From: Nocardioides sp. Root682
Lineage (GTDB): Bacteria; Actinomycetota; Actinomycetes; Propionibacteriales; Nocardioidaceae
NCBI RefSeq assembly: GCF_001427795.1
Contig: NZ_LMHJ01000003.1
Location: 975,106-1,039,105 of the forward strand
DNA length: 64,000 bases
Direction: 5' to 3'
This document shows, piece by piece, positions 36,204 through 45,094 of the stretch. How positions within the stretch are numbered: the stretch's first letter is position 1; each line of letters opens with the position of its first letter. Made by a program: the position numbers and the translations under genes. The notes below the pieces were generated by a model. It was not told the DNA's origin and searched no databases. It saw only the letters and a program-made list of their open reading frames with translations.

Positions 36204-36358
36204 CGTACGGGGCCGACCGTATCTACGCGGAAGTCTCGTACGTCGCCTACCACTTCCACTGGCCGCCGGACGCGATCCTCGACATGGAGCACGCCCAGCG
36301 GTTGCGGTACGTGCAGGAGATCGCCGCGATCAACAACCGGCTCAACGAGGAACGCTGA
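36200..36358 (+). CDS. Small eCIS protein (DUF6760-like)
   Basis: A 52-residue protein, TYGADRIYAEVSYVAYHFHW then PPDAILDMEHAQRLRYVQEI. It matches the short proteins found in many eCIS and contractile phage loci at this point. The frame is open ~50 bases upstream of the GTG in the -1 phase of the previous gene, so it could also be made as a frameshift extension, as in phage gpG/gpGT pairs. GTGA overlap gives simple coupling, which I prefer. Confidence 0.75.
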   Translation: MTYGADRIYAEVSYVAYHFHWPPDAILDMEHAQRLRYVQEIAAINNRLNEER

Positions 36359-36361
36359 GCG

Positions 36362-38797
36362 ATGGCCTGGTCATGGCCCTGGAGCCGGGACAAGGCTCCT
36401 CCGGAGTCGGCCGCCTCGGTGGCGCAGCCGCCAGCGACCCCTGCCCCCGCGGCCGCGCCCGCCCCCTCCCCGATGGGATGGGCCTTCCTGCCGCCCATCC
36501 AGCGCCAGCTCGCCGAGCCGATCCGGCCGCTGAGCCGCGGGTTCGAGCCGGGTGCCTGGGCCTCGCCGATGTTCACGGGCTCCATGACCCACGCGGTGGC
36601 GGATGGCGCTCCGCACGGACTGATCGACGGTGACGGCCGAGGACTGGGACTCCCCGTCCAGCGCACTGCCGCAGGACCCGAGCTCACGCTGCTCCCACCG
36701 CCCCGCCCGCGGGTCCAGCGCTCGATCCAGCGGGCCACCGACGAGGAGCTCGCGGAGCACGACGACGCGAGCTCCGAGACGCGCGAGCCGGAGGCCCGGT
36801 CGACCGGCGAATCCGCGACGGGCGACGGACCGGACGAGGGGGGAGCCGGCGGTGACGGTGGTACCGAGACGCCGCTGACGATCTCCCGCGCAGCCGAGAG
36901 CCGACTCCCCGTGGCGGTTCCCGAGCCGCCCCGGTCCCTCGTGCGCGCCAGCCCGGCCGGTCTGCCCTTCGTGCAGAGGTCCGCCGTCGCGGTGCCCGCG
37001 TCGACTCCCGGGCCATCCAGCGGGTCATCCAGTGAGTCGGCCAGCGGGTCATCCGCCACGCCTCCCGCGTCGTTGACCCCGGTGGCCCCGGACCGCCCCG
37101 CTGCGGACTCCCCGGTGTCCGCACGGCCGCCTGAAGTGACCGAGACGGGTCCGATCCTTCCGGACACCGCTGCCCTCGCGCCGGGATCGCCGGCCCCTGA
37201 GCCGCTGGGGGCCGCCGTCGCGCCCTCGCCCGTGCCGGGTGCGCCGGCCGGGTTGCCGGTGCAGCGGATGTCCTCCTCCGCTGCTGCGCCTGCCGCCGGT
37301 CGTGCCGTTGCGGGGGAGCGCCCGAGGCTCGGGTTCGGTCCGCCGCTGGAGCAGGTTCCCTCGACCGCCCAGAGTTCGCCCCCACCCGACGTGCCGGGGC
37401 CCGCGCTGCAGGCACAGCGCGCGGCCGCGGACGGATTCACCGAGGTCACGTTGCCGGGCGTCGCCGTCGCGGCGCCGAAGCAGCCACCGGCACCGGGCAT
37501 GCCGCTCCAACGGGCGAGCAGCCCGGACGCGTCGCCAATGGCGGCGCCGGCGGTTCAGGACGAGTCGTCCCCTGCAGCAGCGGACGAGGCCGTCCATCCG
37601 GACGACTGCGCCGACCCCGGCCACGGCCATCCGGCCGCCGCGCTGCCAGCAGCCGCGATCGCAGGGCCACCGGACGTCGTACCGACGCTGCAAACGGTGG
37701 TGCCTGAACCTCCGGTCTCGCCCATGATGCGCGGCGAGGTCGCGCCCCTGAACGTCGGTGGCCTCAGCACGTCCATCCAGCGCTCGAGCGTGCTGCCGGG
37801 CCTGGGCCTGCCGGTGCAGAAGCTGTCGGTGCGCCCGGCAGGACTCCCGGCCGCACCTTCCTCCCGCGTGGTCCGGGTGCAGCGCGTACCGTCCTCGATG
37901 TCGTCCCAGGCGTCCTCCGCCGGGCCCTCCACCTCGCCGACCTCGACGCCCTTCTCCGCTCAGTCCCCGGGGCCGTCGGCTGCTGTCGGAACCGCGACTC
38001 CGCCGCCCACCCCGATGGGCGCCACCCACGCCGCCACGTCCCCGACGCCGACGTCGACACCGACGCCGATGGGAGTCACGACGTCGATCCCCGCCCTCCA
38101 GCGGAGTACGACGCCCGGTGCGCCGGCCTCGTCCTTGCCCGTCGTGGAGCCGGTCGGCCACGAGGGTCTGCTCGACGCAGGCGCCGCTGCGGTGGCCGTC
38201 GAGTACTCCGCCGTCCCGCTCGAGTCCGGGTCAGGAATGAGCCGGGCCGGATCAGGTTGGACCGGGCCCAGCACCGCCGGTTCGAGCCCGGCCGGTTTCA
38301 TCGAGCTCGGCTCCAGTACTCCCGTCTCGAGTGACCTCGGCTCCGGCGTCGCCGTGTCGAACGACCTGGGTTCCGGTACCACCGGGTACGGCGGGTCGAA
38401 CGGGGCCGGTCCGGCCTCGTTCGTCCAGCGATCGTCAGCCGGCGTGGCCAGCGCTCCGGCGCTCCGGGCGACAGGCGTTCCGAGCGCTCCGCCCCTGGTC
38501 CTCCCGCAACGAGCGAGCGCGGCGGAGGTCGAGGCGGTGGAGTCCGCGACGATCCAGCGAGCAGAGGCCCCGGAGGTGCCGGAGCCCGAGCCCGCACCGC
38601 CTCCCGCCGAGGCGGCGGATGCCGGGTCGCCGGCCGCAGCTCCGCCCGCTGCTGCCCCGCCGGCTGCCGGGGGGCAGCAGTCGCCCGAGCAGGCCGAGGC
38701 CATGGCCCGTCAGCTGTTCCCGTCGCTGTTGCGGATGCTGCGCGGCGAGCTGATCGTCGACAGGGAACGGCGGGGGGTCCGTACCGACCGGTGGTGA
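36362..38797 (+). CDS. Large disordered eCIS protein with repeated QR motifs
   Basis: An 811-residue protein dominated by Pro, Ala, Ser, Gly and Val, predicted to be mostly disordered. It contains 14 Gln-Arg dipeptides, 12 preceded by Ile, Val or Leu (for example LPPIQRQL, GLPVQRT, RVQRSIQRA, PFVQRS, SFVQRSS), plus one LPVQKL. Short repeats (SDLGSG; TPMG) occur near residues 550-680. Only the last ~30 residues look folded and conserved: MARQLFPSLLRMLRGELIVD. It is three bases after the preceding gene and before the second tube. It may be a tape-measure-like or cargo-holding protein filling the tube; no family assignment is certain. Confidence 0.75.
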   Translation: MAWSWPWSRDKAPPESAASVAQPPATPAPAAAPAPSPMGWAFLPPIQRQLAEPIRPLSRGFEPGAWASPMFTGSMTHAVADGAPHGLIDGDGRGLGLPVQRTAAGPELTLLPPPRPRVQRSIQRATDEELAEHDDASSETREPEARSTGESATGDGPDEGGAGGDGGTETPLTISRAAESRLPVAVPEPPRSLVRASPAGLPFVQRSAVAVPASTPGPSSGSSSESASGSSATPPASLTPVAPDRPAADSPVSARPPEVTETGPILPDTAALAPGSPAPEPLGAAVAPSPVPGAPAGLPVQRMSSSAAAPAAGRAVAGERPRLGFGPPLEQVPSTAQSSPPPDVPGPALQAQRAAADGFTEVTLPGVAVAAPKQPPAPGMPLQRASSPDASPMAAPAVQDESSPAAADEAVHPDDCADPGHGHPAAALPAAAIAGPPDVVPTLQTVVPEPPVSPMMRGEVAPLNVGGLSTSIQRSSVLPGLGLPVQKLSVRPAGLPAAPSSRVVRVQRVPSSMSSQASSAGPSTSPTSTPFSAQSPGPSAAVGTATPPPTPMGATHAATSPTPTSTPTPMGVTTSIPALQRSTTPGAPASSLPVVEPVGHEGLLDAGAAAVAVEYSAVPLESGSGMSRAGSGWTGPSTAGSSPAGFIELGSSTPVSSDLGSGVAVSNDLGSGTTGYGGSNGAGPASFVQRSSAGVASAPALRATGVPSAPPLVLPQRASAAEVEAVESATIQRAEAPEVPEPEPAPPPAEAADAGSPAAAPPAAAPPAAGGQQSPEQAEAMARQLFPSLLRMLRGELIVDRERRGVRTDRW

Positions 38798-38866
38798 GTG
38801 CCTGCTGAGTGAACAGACGGACCGTGTCCTTGAGCGCGGTCGACCGGACGAAGGGAGCGGGGAGCG

Positions 38867-39304
38867 ATGAGCCAGCTGCAGGACGTCGACACCGCTGTCA
38901 GCGTCAGCTACAAGGTGAAGATCGACGGCCGGGAGCTCGGCGACTTCACCAGCTGCGAGGGCCTGGGCGTCGAGGTCGTCCTGGAGAGCCGCGAAGAGGG
39001 TGGCAACAACGGTTTCGTCTGGCAGTTCCCGTCCCGGTTGAAGTACTCGAACGTGAAGCTCTCGCGCCCGCTTGGCAAGCAGACCGAGCAGATCACGAAC
39101 TGGATCGGGGAGCTGGTGTCCGGCTACAAGCGCTACACCGCAACGATCGAGGCGCAGACGGCGAACGGCACGGTCGTGGCGAAGTGGTCGCTCAATGAAG
39201 TGATCCCGGTCCGCTGGACCGGGCCGCAGATGACGCCCGACCAGCCCAAGGTGTTGACCGAGACCCTCGAGATCGCCCACCACGGCTTCCTTCCGAGCGG
39301 CTGA
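38867..39304 (+). CDS. eCIS inner tube protein 2 (Pvc5-like)
   Basis: A 145-residue second tube paralogue: VSVSYKVKIDGRELGDFTSC, GFVWQFPSRLKYSNVKLSRP, AKWSLNEVIPVRWTGPQM, ending ETLEIAHHGFLP. In PVC/Afp the minor tube proteins form the layer joining the tube to the spike complex. Position directly before the LysM hub gene supports this role. Confidence 0.93.
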   Translation: MSQLQDVDTAVSVSYKVKIDGRELGDFTSCEGLGVEVVLESREEGGNNGFVWQFPSRLKYSNVKLSRPLGKQTEQITNWIGELVSGYKRYTATIEAQTANGTVVAKWSLNEVIPVRWTGPQMTPDQPKVLTETLEIAHHGFLPSG

Positions 39305-39314
39305 GGAGCGCACG

Positions 39315-40100
39315 ATGAGCAGTAGTCCGGTCGGATTCCAGGCTGCCGGTGCCGGAGGCGGCGGCGGAGCCAAGCTGGAGCAGGCCTACCTCCAGGTCTA
39401 CGAGCCCTCGAAGGACGGGTCGCTCGCTGCCCCCGGGCCGAAGCTGGAACCGATCAAGTTCCAGTTCAACCCGAAGGAGCTGTCGTTGCAGAAGACGGCC
39501 AACTGGAAGCGGGAGGAGGCCAAGGGCAACAAGTCCGCCTCGCCGCCCGAGTTCAAGGGGGCCCAGCCCTCGAAGCTGACCCTCGAGCTGTTCCTGGACT
39601 GCAAGGGGGAGCACGACACGACCGTGGTGCAGACCGTGGAGAAGCTCTTCATGCTCACGGTGCCGCTCGAGAAGACCCTCACCTCCAAGAAGCCCTCACC
39701 GCCGTGGGTGGTCTTCCGCTGGGGTTCGCTGACCGGCTTCCTCGGCTACGTCAGCCAGGTCCAGGCGAAGTACACACTGTTCACCAGCGGCGGCGTGCCG
39801 ATCCGGGCGACCTGCACGGTCACCCTGGAGGAGCTCTCCGGCGGGCCGCCGAAACAGAACCCCACGTCGGGCGGGCTCGTGCCGCACCGGGTGCACCAGG
39901 TGGTCGAGGGTGACTCGCTGCCGGCGATCGCGTATGCCGAGTACGGCAAGCCGTCGTTGTGGCGGCCGATCGCCGAGCTCAACCGGATCGACGACCCGGC
40001 CCGGATCCGTCCGGGCACCGAGCTGTTGCTCCCTGCCCTGGAGGAGATCGAGAGCGAGTCCCGACCTCGCAGGAAGGCCTTGGGGCATGGCGCACGGTGA
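39315..40100 (+). CDS. eCIS LysM-containing baseplate hub protein (Pvc7-like)
   Basis: A 261-residue protein. The core (~25-180) resembles Afp7/Pvc7 and T4 gp53-like proteins (PIKFQFNPKELSLQKTANWK, VVFRWGSLTGFLGYVSQ, CTVTLEELSG). A LysM motif lies at ~195-245 (VHQVVEGDSLPAIAYAEYGK ... ELLLPALEEI). These proteins clamp the hub to the tube-initiating complex. Its end overlaps the spike gene start by 14 bases. Confidence 0.92.
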   Translation: MSSSPVGFQAAGAGGGGGAKLEQAYLQVYEPSKDGSLAAPGPKLEPIKFQFNPKELSLQKTANWKREEAKGNKSASPPEFKGAQPSKLTLELFLDCKGEHDTTVVQTVEKLFMLTVPLEKTLTSKKPSPPWVVFRWGSLTGFLGYVSQVQAKYTLFTSGGVPIRATCTVTLEELSGGPPKQNPTSGGLVPHRVHQVVEGDSLPAIAYAEYGKPSLWRPIAELNRIDDPARIRPGTELLLPALEEIESESRPRRKALGHGAR

Positions 40101-41877
40101 AGAGTTCAGCAACACCCTGCTGGTGAAGGTGGACGGCACCCCACTGCCTGCCGACATCGCAGTCGCGATGGTCGCGGGATTCATCGACGAGAGCACCCGG
40201 GTCCCCGACCTGTTCGTGCTGCGCTTCCGCGACCCGGACGGCACGGTGCTGGCCAAGGGAAAGTTCGCCATCGGCGCGAAGGTCGAGCTGACCCTGCAGA
40301 ACACCGCGCCCGGCGGCCCGGAGCCGTTGCACGTGGGTGAGGTCACCGCACTCGAGGTGGAGATCGGCGAGGGCGGCCTGCACACGGTGGTGCGGGGCCT
40401 CGATGTCGCCCATCGGCTCTACCGAGGGACCCGCGTGGCGGCGTACGTCAACATGACGGCCTCCGACATCGTGAAGAAGGTGGCTGGGCGTGCGGGCGTG
40501 CAGGTGAAGGTCGAGGCCACGAGCGCGGCGCTCGATCACGTCACGCAGGCTGGTGAGTGCGACTGGGACTTCCTGGCCCGCCTCGCCACCGAGCACGACC
40601 GGCTGCTCACGGTGAGCGCCGGGAAGCTCCTCTTCATCAAGCGTCCGGTGGCAGGAGAGGCCCCGTCCGGGACCGACGCCCGCTCCGAGGCGCTCGTGCT
40701 GCAGCAGGGCGTCAACCTCGTCGAGCTGCGCGCCACCATCACGGCGTCGGGCCAGGTCAAGGAGGTGCAGGTGCGGGGCTGGGACCCGAAGGCCAAGGTG
40801 GCCGTGATCTCCAACAAGCCGTGCGTGACGCAGAGCGCCCAGCCCGAAGGCGGCATGACCCCGGTCAAGATCGCGTCGACCTTCGCCAGCCCGTCGTACG
40901 TCGTCGGCGACGTACGCGTTTCCGACAACCTGGTGGCCGCGTCGTCGGCCACCTCCCTCGCCGACCACGTCGCCGGCGGCTTCGCCGAGGTCGAGGGGAT
41001 CGCGAAGGGAAACCCCGCGCTCCGAGCGGGATCGGCGGTCAAGCTGGCTGGCGTCGGCGACCCCTTCGTCGGCCGCTACGTGCTGACCTCGACGCGCCAC
41101 GACTTCCGCCCCGCGACCGGGTACCGGACGCACTTCACCGCGAGCAACACGTCGGAGCGTTCCCTCTACGGCAGCGTGCAGGACTCACCGGCGAGCGATC
41201 CGCGCATCGTGGGCGTCGTACCCGCCATCGTGACGAACGCTCAGGACCCGGACAAGCAGGGTCGGGTCAAGGTGAAGATTCCCTGGCTCTCCGACGACTA
41301 CGAGTCAGGTTGGTGCCGGACGGTCCACGCGGGCGCCGGTCCCAAGCGCGGACTTGTCGTGCTGCCCGAGGTCAACGACGAGGTGCTGATCTCGTTCGCC
41401 CACGGGGACCTGGGGCATCCGTACGTCCTCGGCGGGGTCTTCAACGGCAAGGACCTGCCGAAGCAGCCCTGGTCCGACCACGTCGATGCCGGCAACGGTG
41501 CGATCGTCAACCGAGCGTGGGTCTCGCGGACCGGCATGCAGATCCTCTTCCTCGAGAAGGCCGGCGCGGAGAGCCTGGAGATCAGCACGAACAACGGCAA
41601 GCAGAAAGTGCTTCTCGAGCAGACCACACAGGGCATCAAGATCATCACGGACGGCCCCACCGACCTCACGGCCAAGGGCGCCGTCACCGTGAAGTCGAAT
41701 GCAGACGTCAAGGTCGAGGGCATGAAGATCGAGATCACCGGCAAGGCCGGCGTGAAGATCAAGGGCGCGACGGTCGACATCGAGGCCGACGGGCCGGTCA
41801 AGGTCAAGGGTGCCATGGCGAGCGTCGACGCCTCGGGCCCGTTGACGCTCGCCGGTGCGATCGTGAAGATCAACTGA
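40087..41877 (+). CDS. eCIS VgrG-like spike protein (Pvc8)
   Basis: A 596-residue spike: gp27-like hub domains (DLFVLRFRDPDGTVLAKGKF; GECDWDFLARLATEHDRLLT), a gp5-type OB fold (~375-460: IVGVVPAIVTNAQDPDKQGR, VNDEVLISFAHGDLGHPYVL, GGVFNGKD) and a C-terminal beta-helix of repeated valine-glycine strands (AKGAVTVKSNADVKVEG onward). I chose ATG 40087 because it gives the normal N-terminus; the longer frame shadows the LysM gene. The PAAR gene starts in the stop codon. Confidence 0.95.
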   Translation: MAHGEEFSNTLLVKVDGTPLPADIAVAMVAGFIDESTRVPDLFVLRFRDPDGTVLAKGKFAIGAKVELTLQNTAPGGPEPLHVGEVTALEVEIGEGGLHTVVRGLDVAHRLYRGTRVAAYVNMTASDIVKKVAGRAGVQVKVEATSAALDHVTQAGECDWDFLARLATEHDRLLTVSAGKLLFIKRPVAGEAPSGTDARSEALVLQQGVNLVELRATITASGQVKEVQVRGWDPKAKVAVISNKPCVTQSAQPEGGMTPVKIASTFASPSYVVGDVRVSDNLVAASSATSLADHVAGGFAEVEGIAKGNPALRAGSAVKLAGVGDPFVGRYVLTSTRHDFRPATGYRTHFTASNTSERSLYGSVQDSPASDPRIVGVVPAIVTNAQDPDKQGRVKVKIPWLSDDYESGWCRTVHAGAGPKRGLVVLPEVNDEVLISFAHGDLGHPYVLGGVFNGKDLPKQPWSDHVDAGNGAIVNRAWVSRTGMQILFLEKAGAESLEISTNNGKQKVLLEQTTQGIKIITDGPTDLTAKGAVTVKSNADVKVEGMKIEITGKAGVKIKGATVDIEADGPVKVKGAMASVDASGPLTLAGAIVKIN

Positions 41878-42164
41878 TGCCGACGCCGGCCGCACGCGTG
41901 GGCGACCTGACTCCCCACCCGGGTGTGATCACGGGGCCGGGCGTTGCCACGGTGCTGATCGGAAACCTGCCGGCAGCCACGGTGGGCGACCTGCACACCT
42001 GTTCCTTTCCGCCTCCGGCGGGACCGCATCCGCCGTCGCCCATCGTCAAGGGGTCCGCGACGGTCCTGATCGGTGGCAAGCCAGCGGCTCGGGTGGGCGA
42101 CCTCACCGGGTGCGGAGCGCCGATCCTGCCGCCGGGTTGTCCGACCGTGCTGATCGGGGGCTGA
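41877..42164 (+). CDS. eCIS PAAR-type spike tip protein (Pvc10-like)
   Basis: A 95-residue PAAR protein, binding one metal and sharpening the spike. Two half-repeats are visible: PAARVGDLTPHPGVITGPG and later GKPAARVGDLTGCGAP, with TVLIGNLPAATVGD and TVLIGG strands. Cys and His residues in DLHTC, GCGAP and PGCPTV are the likely metal ligands. Confidence 0.94.
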   Translation: MPTPAARVGDLTPHPGVITGPGVATVLIGNLPAATVGDLHTCSFPPPAGPHPPSPIVKGSATVLIGGKPAARVGDLTGCGAPILPPGCPTVLIGG

Positions 42165-42166
42165 CG

Positions 42167-42574
42167 ATGGGTTCGGAGTTCGTCGGTTCCGGCTGGTCCT
42201 TCCCGTTGCGGACCGATCCCACTGGCCGGGTCGCCCTCGTCAGCGGGCGCCGGGAGATCGAGGAGAGCATCCGGCTCATCCTGATGACCGCTCCGGGCGA
42301 GCGCCCGATGCGACCCGAGTTCGGGTGCGCCGTCCACGACTACGTGTTCGCCCCGGCCGACGCCGCGACGGCCGGCGACATCGCCTACGCCGTGCGGGTC
42401 TCGCTCAACCGCTGGGAGCCGCGGGTGGACGTCGAGGACGTCGCCGTGCGCTTCGACGCCGTCGACCAGGGCGTCCTGTACATCGACATCTCCTACTCGC
42501 TGCGCGGCGAGAACGATCCGCGCAACCTGGTCTTCCCCTTCTACGTCATTCCGCCCCACGAGGAGGACGCATGA
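42167..42574 (+). CDS. eCIS baseplate wedge protein, gp25-like (Pvc9)
   Basis: A 135-residue GPW/gp25 family protein. It has GWSFPLRTDPTGRVALVSGR, ESIRLILMTAPGERPMRPEF and the expected E-P-R motif in SLNRWEPRVDVEDV. It links the baseplate to the first sheath ring. It starts two bases after the PAAR gene and overlaps the next gene by four bases. Confidence 0.95.
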   Translation: MGSEFVGSGWSFPLRTDPTGRVALVSGRREIEESIRLILMTAPGERPMRPEFGCAVHDYVFAPADAATAGDIAYAVRVSLNRWEPRVDVEDVAVRFDAVDQGVLYIDISYSLRGENDPRNLVFPFYVIPPHEEDA

Positions 42575-44523
42575 CCCTTCCGGTCCCGAATCTCGACGAC
42601 CGCCGGTTCCAGGACCTCGTCGACGACGCCAAGCGCATGGTCCAGCAGCGCTGCCCGGAATGGACCGACCACAACGTGTCGGACCCCGGAGTGACGCTGA
42701 TCGAGACCTTCGCGTTCATGACCGACGAGCTGCTCTACCGGCTCAACCGCGTCCCGGACAGGCTCTACATCACCTTCCTCGACCTCCTCGGCGTCACCCT
42801 GCACCCGCCGACCCCGGCCCGGGTCGAGGTCACGGCCTGGCTCGCGGCAGCCGCGGAGGAGACCACGGTGCTCCCGACCGGCTCGGAGGTCGCGACGCTC
42901 CGCACGCCCCAGCAGGAAGCGGTCGTCTTCGCGACGTCGCAGACGCTCACGATGCCGCCGCGCTCGCTCGCGCACGTGATGACCCACAACGCCGGCGGCG
43001 AACCCGAACGCCGTGACGACGAGCTCAGCCTGGGGACCGAGTTCCGCTGCTTCACCGAGCAACCTGCGTACGAGGACGTCCTCTACGTCGGCCTCGACGA
43101 CGCGGCACCGTCCTGTGCCATCGGCGTCCGGATGACCTGCCACCTCCAGGGCGTGGGCGTCGATCCCACGCGGCCGCCGCTGGTGTGGGAGGCCTGGGAC
43201 GGCAAGGCCTGGACGGCCTGCGACGTCGACCGCGACACGACGGGTGGTCTGAACCGGCCGGGCGACGTGATCCTGCACGTCCCCGACTCCCACGTCGCGT
43301 CGGTGGTGTCGCAGGTGCGCGCCGGCTGGTTGCGGTGCCGCGTCGTGGCGCCGGGGGAGGGCTACCCGTTCTACAGCGCCTCGCCCACGATCACGGAGAT
43401 GTCGGCGTACACCATCGGCGGGACCGTCGCGGCCACTCACTCCGAGACGTTCACCGACGAGATCCTCGGACTGTCCGAGGGGGTGCCGGGGCAGGTGTTC
43501 AAGCTGGTGCGCGGACCGCTCGTCGCCGACGGCGACCCGTTCGTGGTCGAGGTCGCGTCCGGGGCGGGCTGGGACCAGTGGGAGGAGGTCGCCTCCTTCG
43601 CCGACTCGGGTCCCGACGACGCCGTGGTGAGGGTGGACCGCGCGACCGGAGAGGTGCAGTTCGGTCCCGCCGTTCGCGAAGCGGCCGGAACCATGCGTCA
43701 GTACGGCGGCGTTCCCCCGAAGGGCGCGCCGATGCGCGTGCCGTCGTACCGGATCGGGGGTGGTCCGTCCGGCAACCTTGCGGCCGGCGCAATCAAGATC
43801 CTGCGGTCCACGGTGCCCGGCATCGACCGTGTCGAGAACCGTCGCGCTGCGGTCGGTGGTGTCGCGGCCGAGACCGTCGACGAGGCGAAGCTCCGCGGCC
43901 CGCTCGCCCTGCGCACCCGCGATCGCGCTGTCACCTGCGAGGACTACGAGCAGCTCGCGAAGGCGGCCGCACCGCAGGTCGCCCGCGTGAAGGCGGTGCC
44001 TGCGGGGCCGGGCGGCGAGGAGAGCGGTGTCCGGGTGCTGCTGGTGCCGGCCGCCTCGGCCGACGCCGAGGGGAGCCTGCGCTTCGAAGACCTCGTGCCG
44101 ACGGCGGCGACCCTCCAGACCGTCACGTCGTTCATCGACCCGCGTCGCACCGTGGGCGCCCGCGTCGTGGTCGAGCCGCCGTTCTACCAGGGCGTCACCG
44201 TCGTCGCGACGCTCGTCGCGCGGGCCCGGACTGCCTCTGCGGAGCTGGAGAAGTCGTCGCGGATCGCGCTCAACCGGTACTTCGACCCGCTGACCGGAGG
44301 CATCGACGGGAAGGGATGGCCGTTCGGTCGGCCGGTCCAGGCGGGCGAGGTCTACGCCGTGCTCCAGCAGGTCTCCGGCACCGAGCTGGTCGAAGAGGTG
44401 CTGCTGTTCGCCGCGGACCCGATCACGGGCAAGCGCGGCGAGCCGGTGCAGCGCATCGACCTCGACCGCTTTGCGCTGGTCTTCTCCTACGACCACCGGG
44501 TCCGGGTGATCCGGGGTGGCTGA
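42571..44523 (+). CDS. eCIS baseplate J-like protein (Pvc11)
   Basis: A 650-residue baseplate wedge protein: DLVDDAKRMVQQRCPEWTDH, DPGVTLIETFAFMTDELLYR at the N-terminus, a middle beta region (TIGGTVAATHSETFTDEILG), and the J-like core DRAVTCEDYEQLAKAAAPQV. Only one J-like gene is present, whereas PVC/Afp have two (11 and 12). Confidence 0.94.
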   Translation: MTLPVPNLDDRRFQDLVDDAKRMVQQRCPEWTDHNVSDPGVTLIETFAFMTDELLYRLNRVPDRLYITFLDLLGVTLHPPTPARVEVTAWLAAAAEETTVLPTGSEVATLRTPQQEAVVFATSQTLTMPPRSLAHVMTHNAGGEPERRDDELSLGTEFRCFTEQPAYEDVLYVGLDDAAPSCAIGVRMTCHLQGVGVDPTRPPLVWEAWDGKAWTACDVDRDTTGGLNRPGDVILHVPDSHVASVVSQVRAGWLRCRVVAPGEGYPFYSASPTITEMSAYTIGGTVAATHSETFTDEILGLSEGVPGQVFKLVRGPLVADGDPFVVEVASGAGWDQWEEVASFADSGPDDAVVRVDRATGEVQFGPAVREAAGTMRQYGGVPPKGAPMRVPSYRIGGGPSGNLAAGAIKILRSTVPGIDRVENRRAAVGGVAAETVDEAKLRGPLALRTRDRAVTCEDYEQLAKAAAPQVARVKAVPAGPGGEESGVRVLLVPAASADAEGSLRFEDLVPTAATLQTVTSFIDPRRTVGARVVVEPPFYQGVTVVATLVARARTASAELEKSSRIALNRYFDPLTGGIDGKGWPFGRPVQAGEVYAVLQQVSGTELVEEVLLFAADPITGKRGEPVQRIDLDRFALVFSYDHRVRVIRGG

Positions 44524-45094
44524 GCCGACCGCGACGAGTCACCGGGGCATGGTGCCCGGTCTGATCTCCCCGGCGCCGCTGGCCCAGCGGCTGCCCGGGG
44601 TGCTCCAGGACGACGACTTCCTGGTGCGTTTCGTGGGTGCCTTCGACGACGCGTACGCACCGATCCACGCGACGCTCGACTCGTTGGCCGCGTACTTCGA
44701 CCCGCAGCTGTCACCGGCGGACTTCCTCGGCTGGCTGGCCATGTGGGTCGGTGTCGAGCTCGACGACGCGTGGTCGACGGCCGACCGGCGCCGGATCATC
44801 ACCGACGCGGCGCGGCTGCACCGGCAGCGGGGGACCGTCGCCGGCATCCAGGCCGCGCTCGAGCAGGCCCTCGGTGCCGACGTGAGCGTCAGCGACACCG
44901 GTGCGTGCGACTGGTCGCAGAAGCCCGGCGCCGATCCCGGCGGCTCCGGTCCCCCCGCAGTCACGGTCACGGTGACCGTCCCCGATCCGGCCGCCGTCGA
45001 CGTACGACGGGTCGAGGCGCTGCTCGAGGACGTGTGTCCCGCACACGTGACCCGGCAGTACAAGGTCGTTGCTGCAGGAGGAGCGAAGAAATGA
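44516..45094 (+). CDS. eCIS phage tail protein I-like baseplate protein
   Basis: A 192-residue protein with the tail-protein-I signature: RFVGAFDDAYAPIHATLDSL, AAYFDPQLSPADFLGWLAMW, and RRIITDAARLHRQRGTVAGI. It takes the place of Pvc12 or of the T4 gp7-like partner of the J protein. GTG start, overlapping the J gene by eight bases and the next gene by four. Confidence 0.92.
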   Translation: MAEPTATSHRGMVPGLISPAPLAQRLPGVLQDDDFLVRFVGAFDDAYAPIHATLDSLAAYFDPQLSPADFLGWLAMWVGVELDDAWSTADRRRIITDAARLHRQRGTVAGIQAALEQALGADVSVSDTGACDWSQKPGADPGGSGPPAVTVTVTVPDPAAVDVRRVEALLEDVCPAHVTRQYKVVAAGGAKK

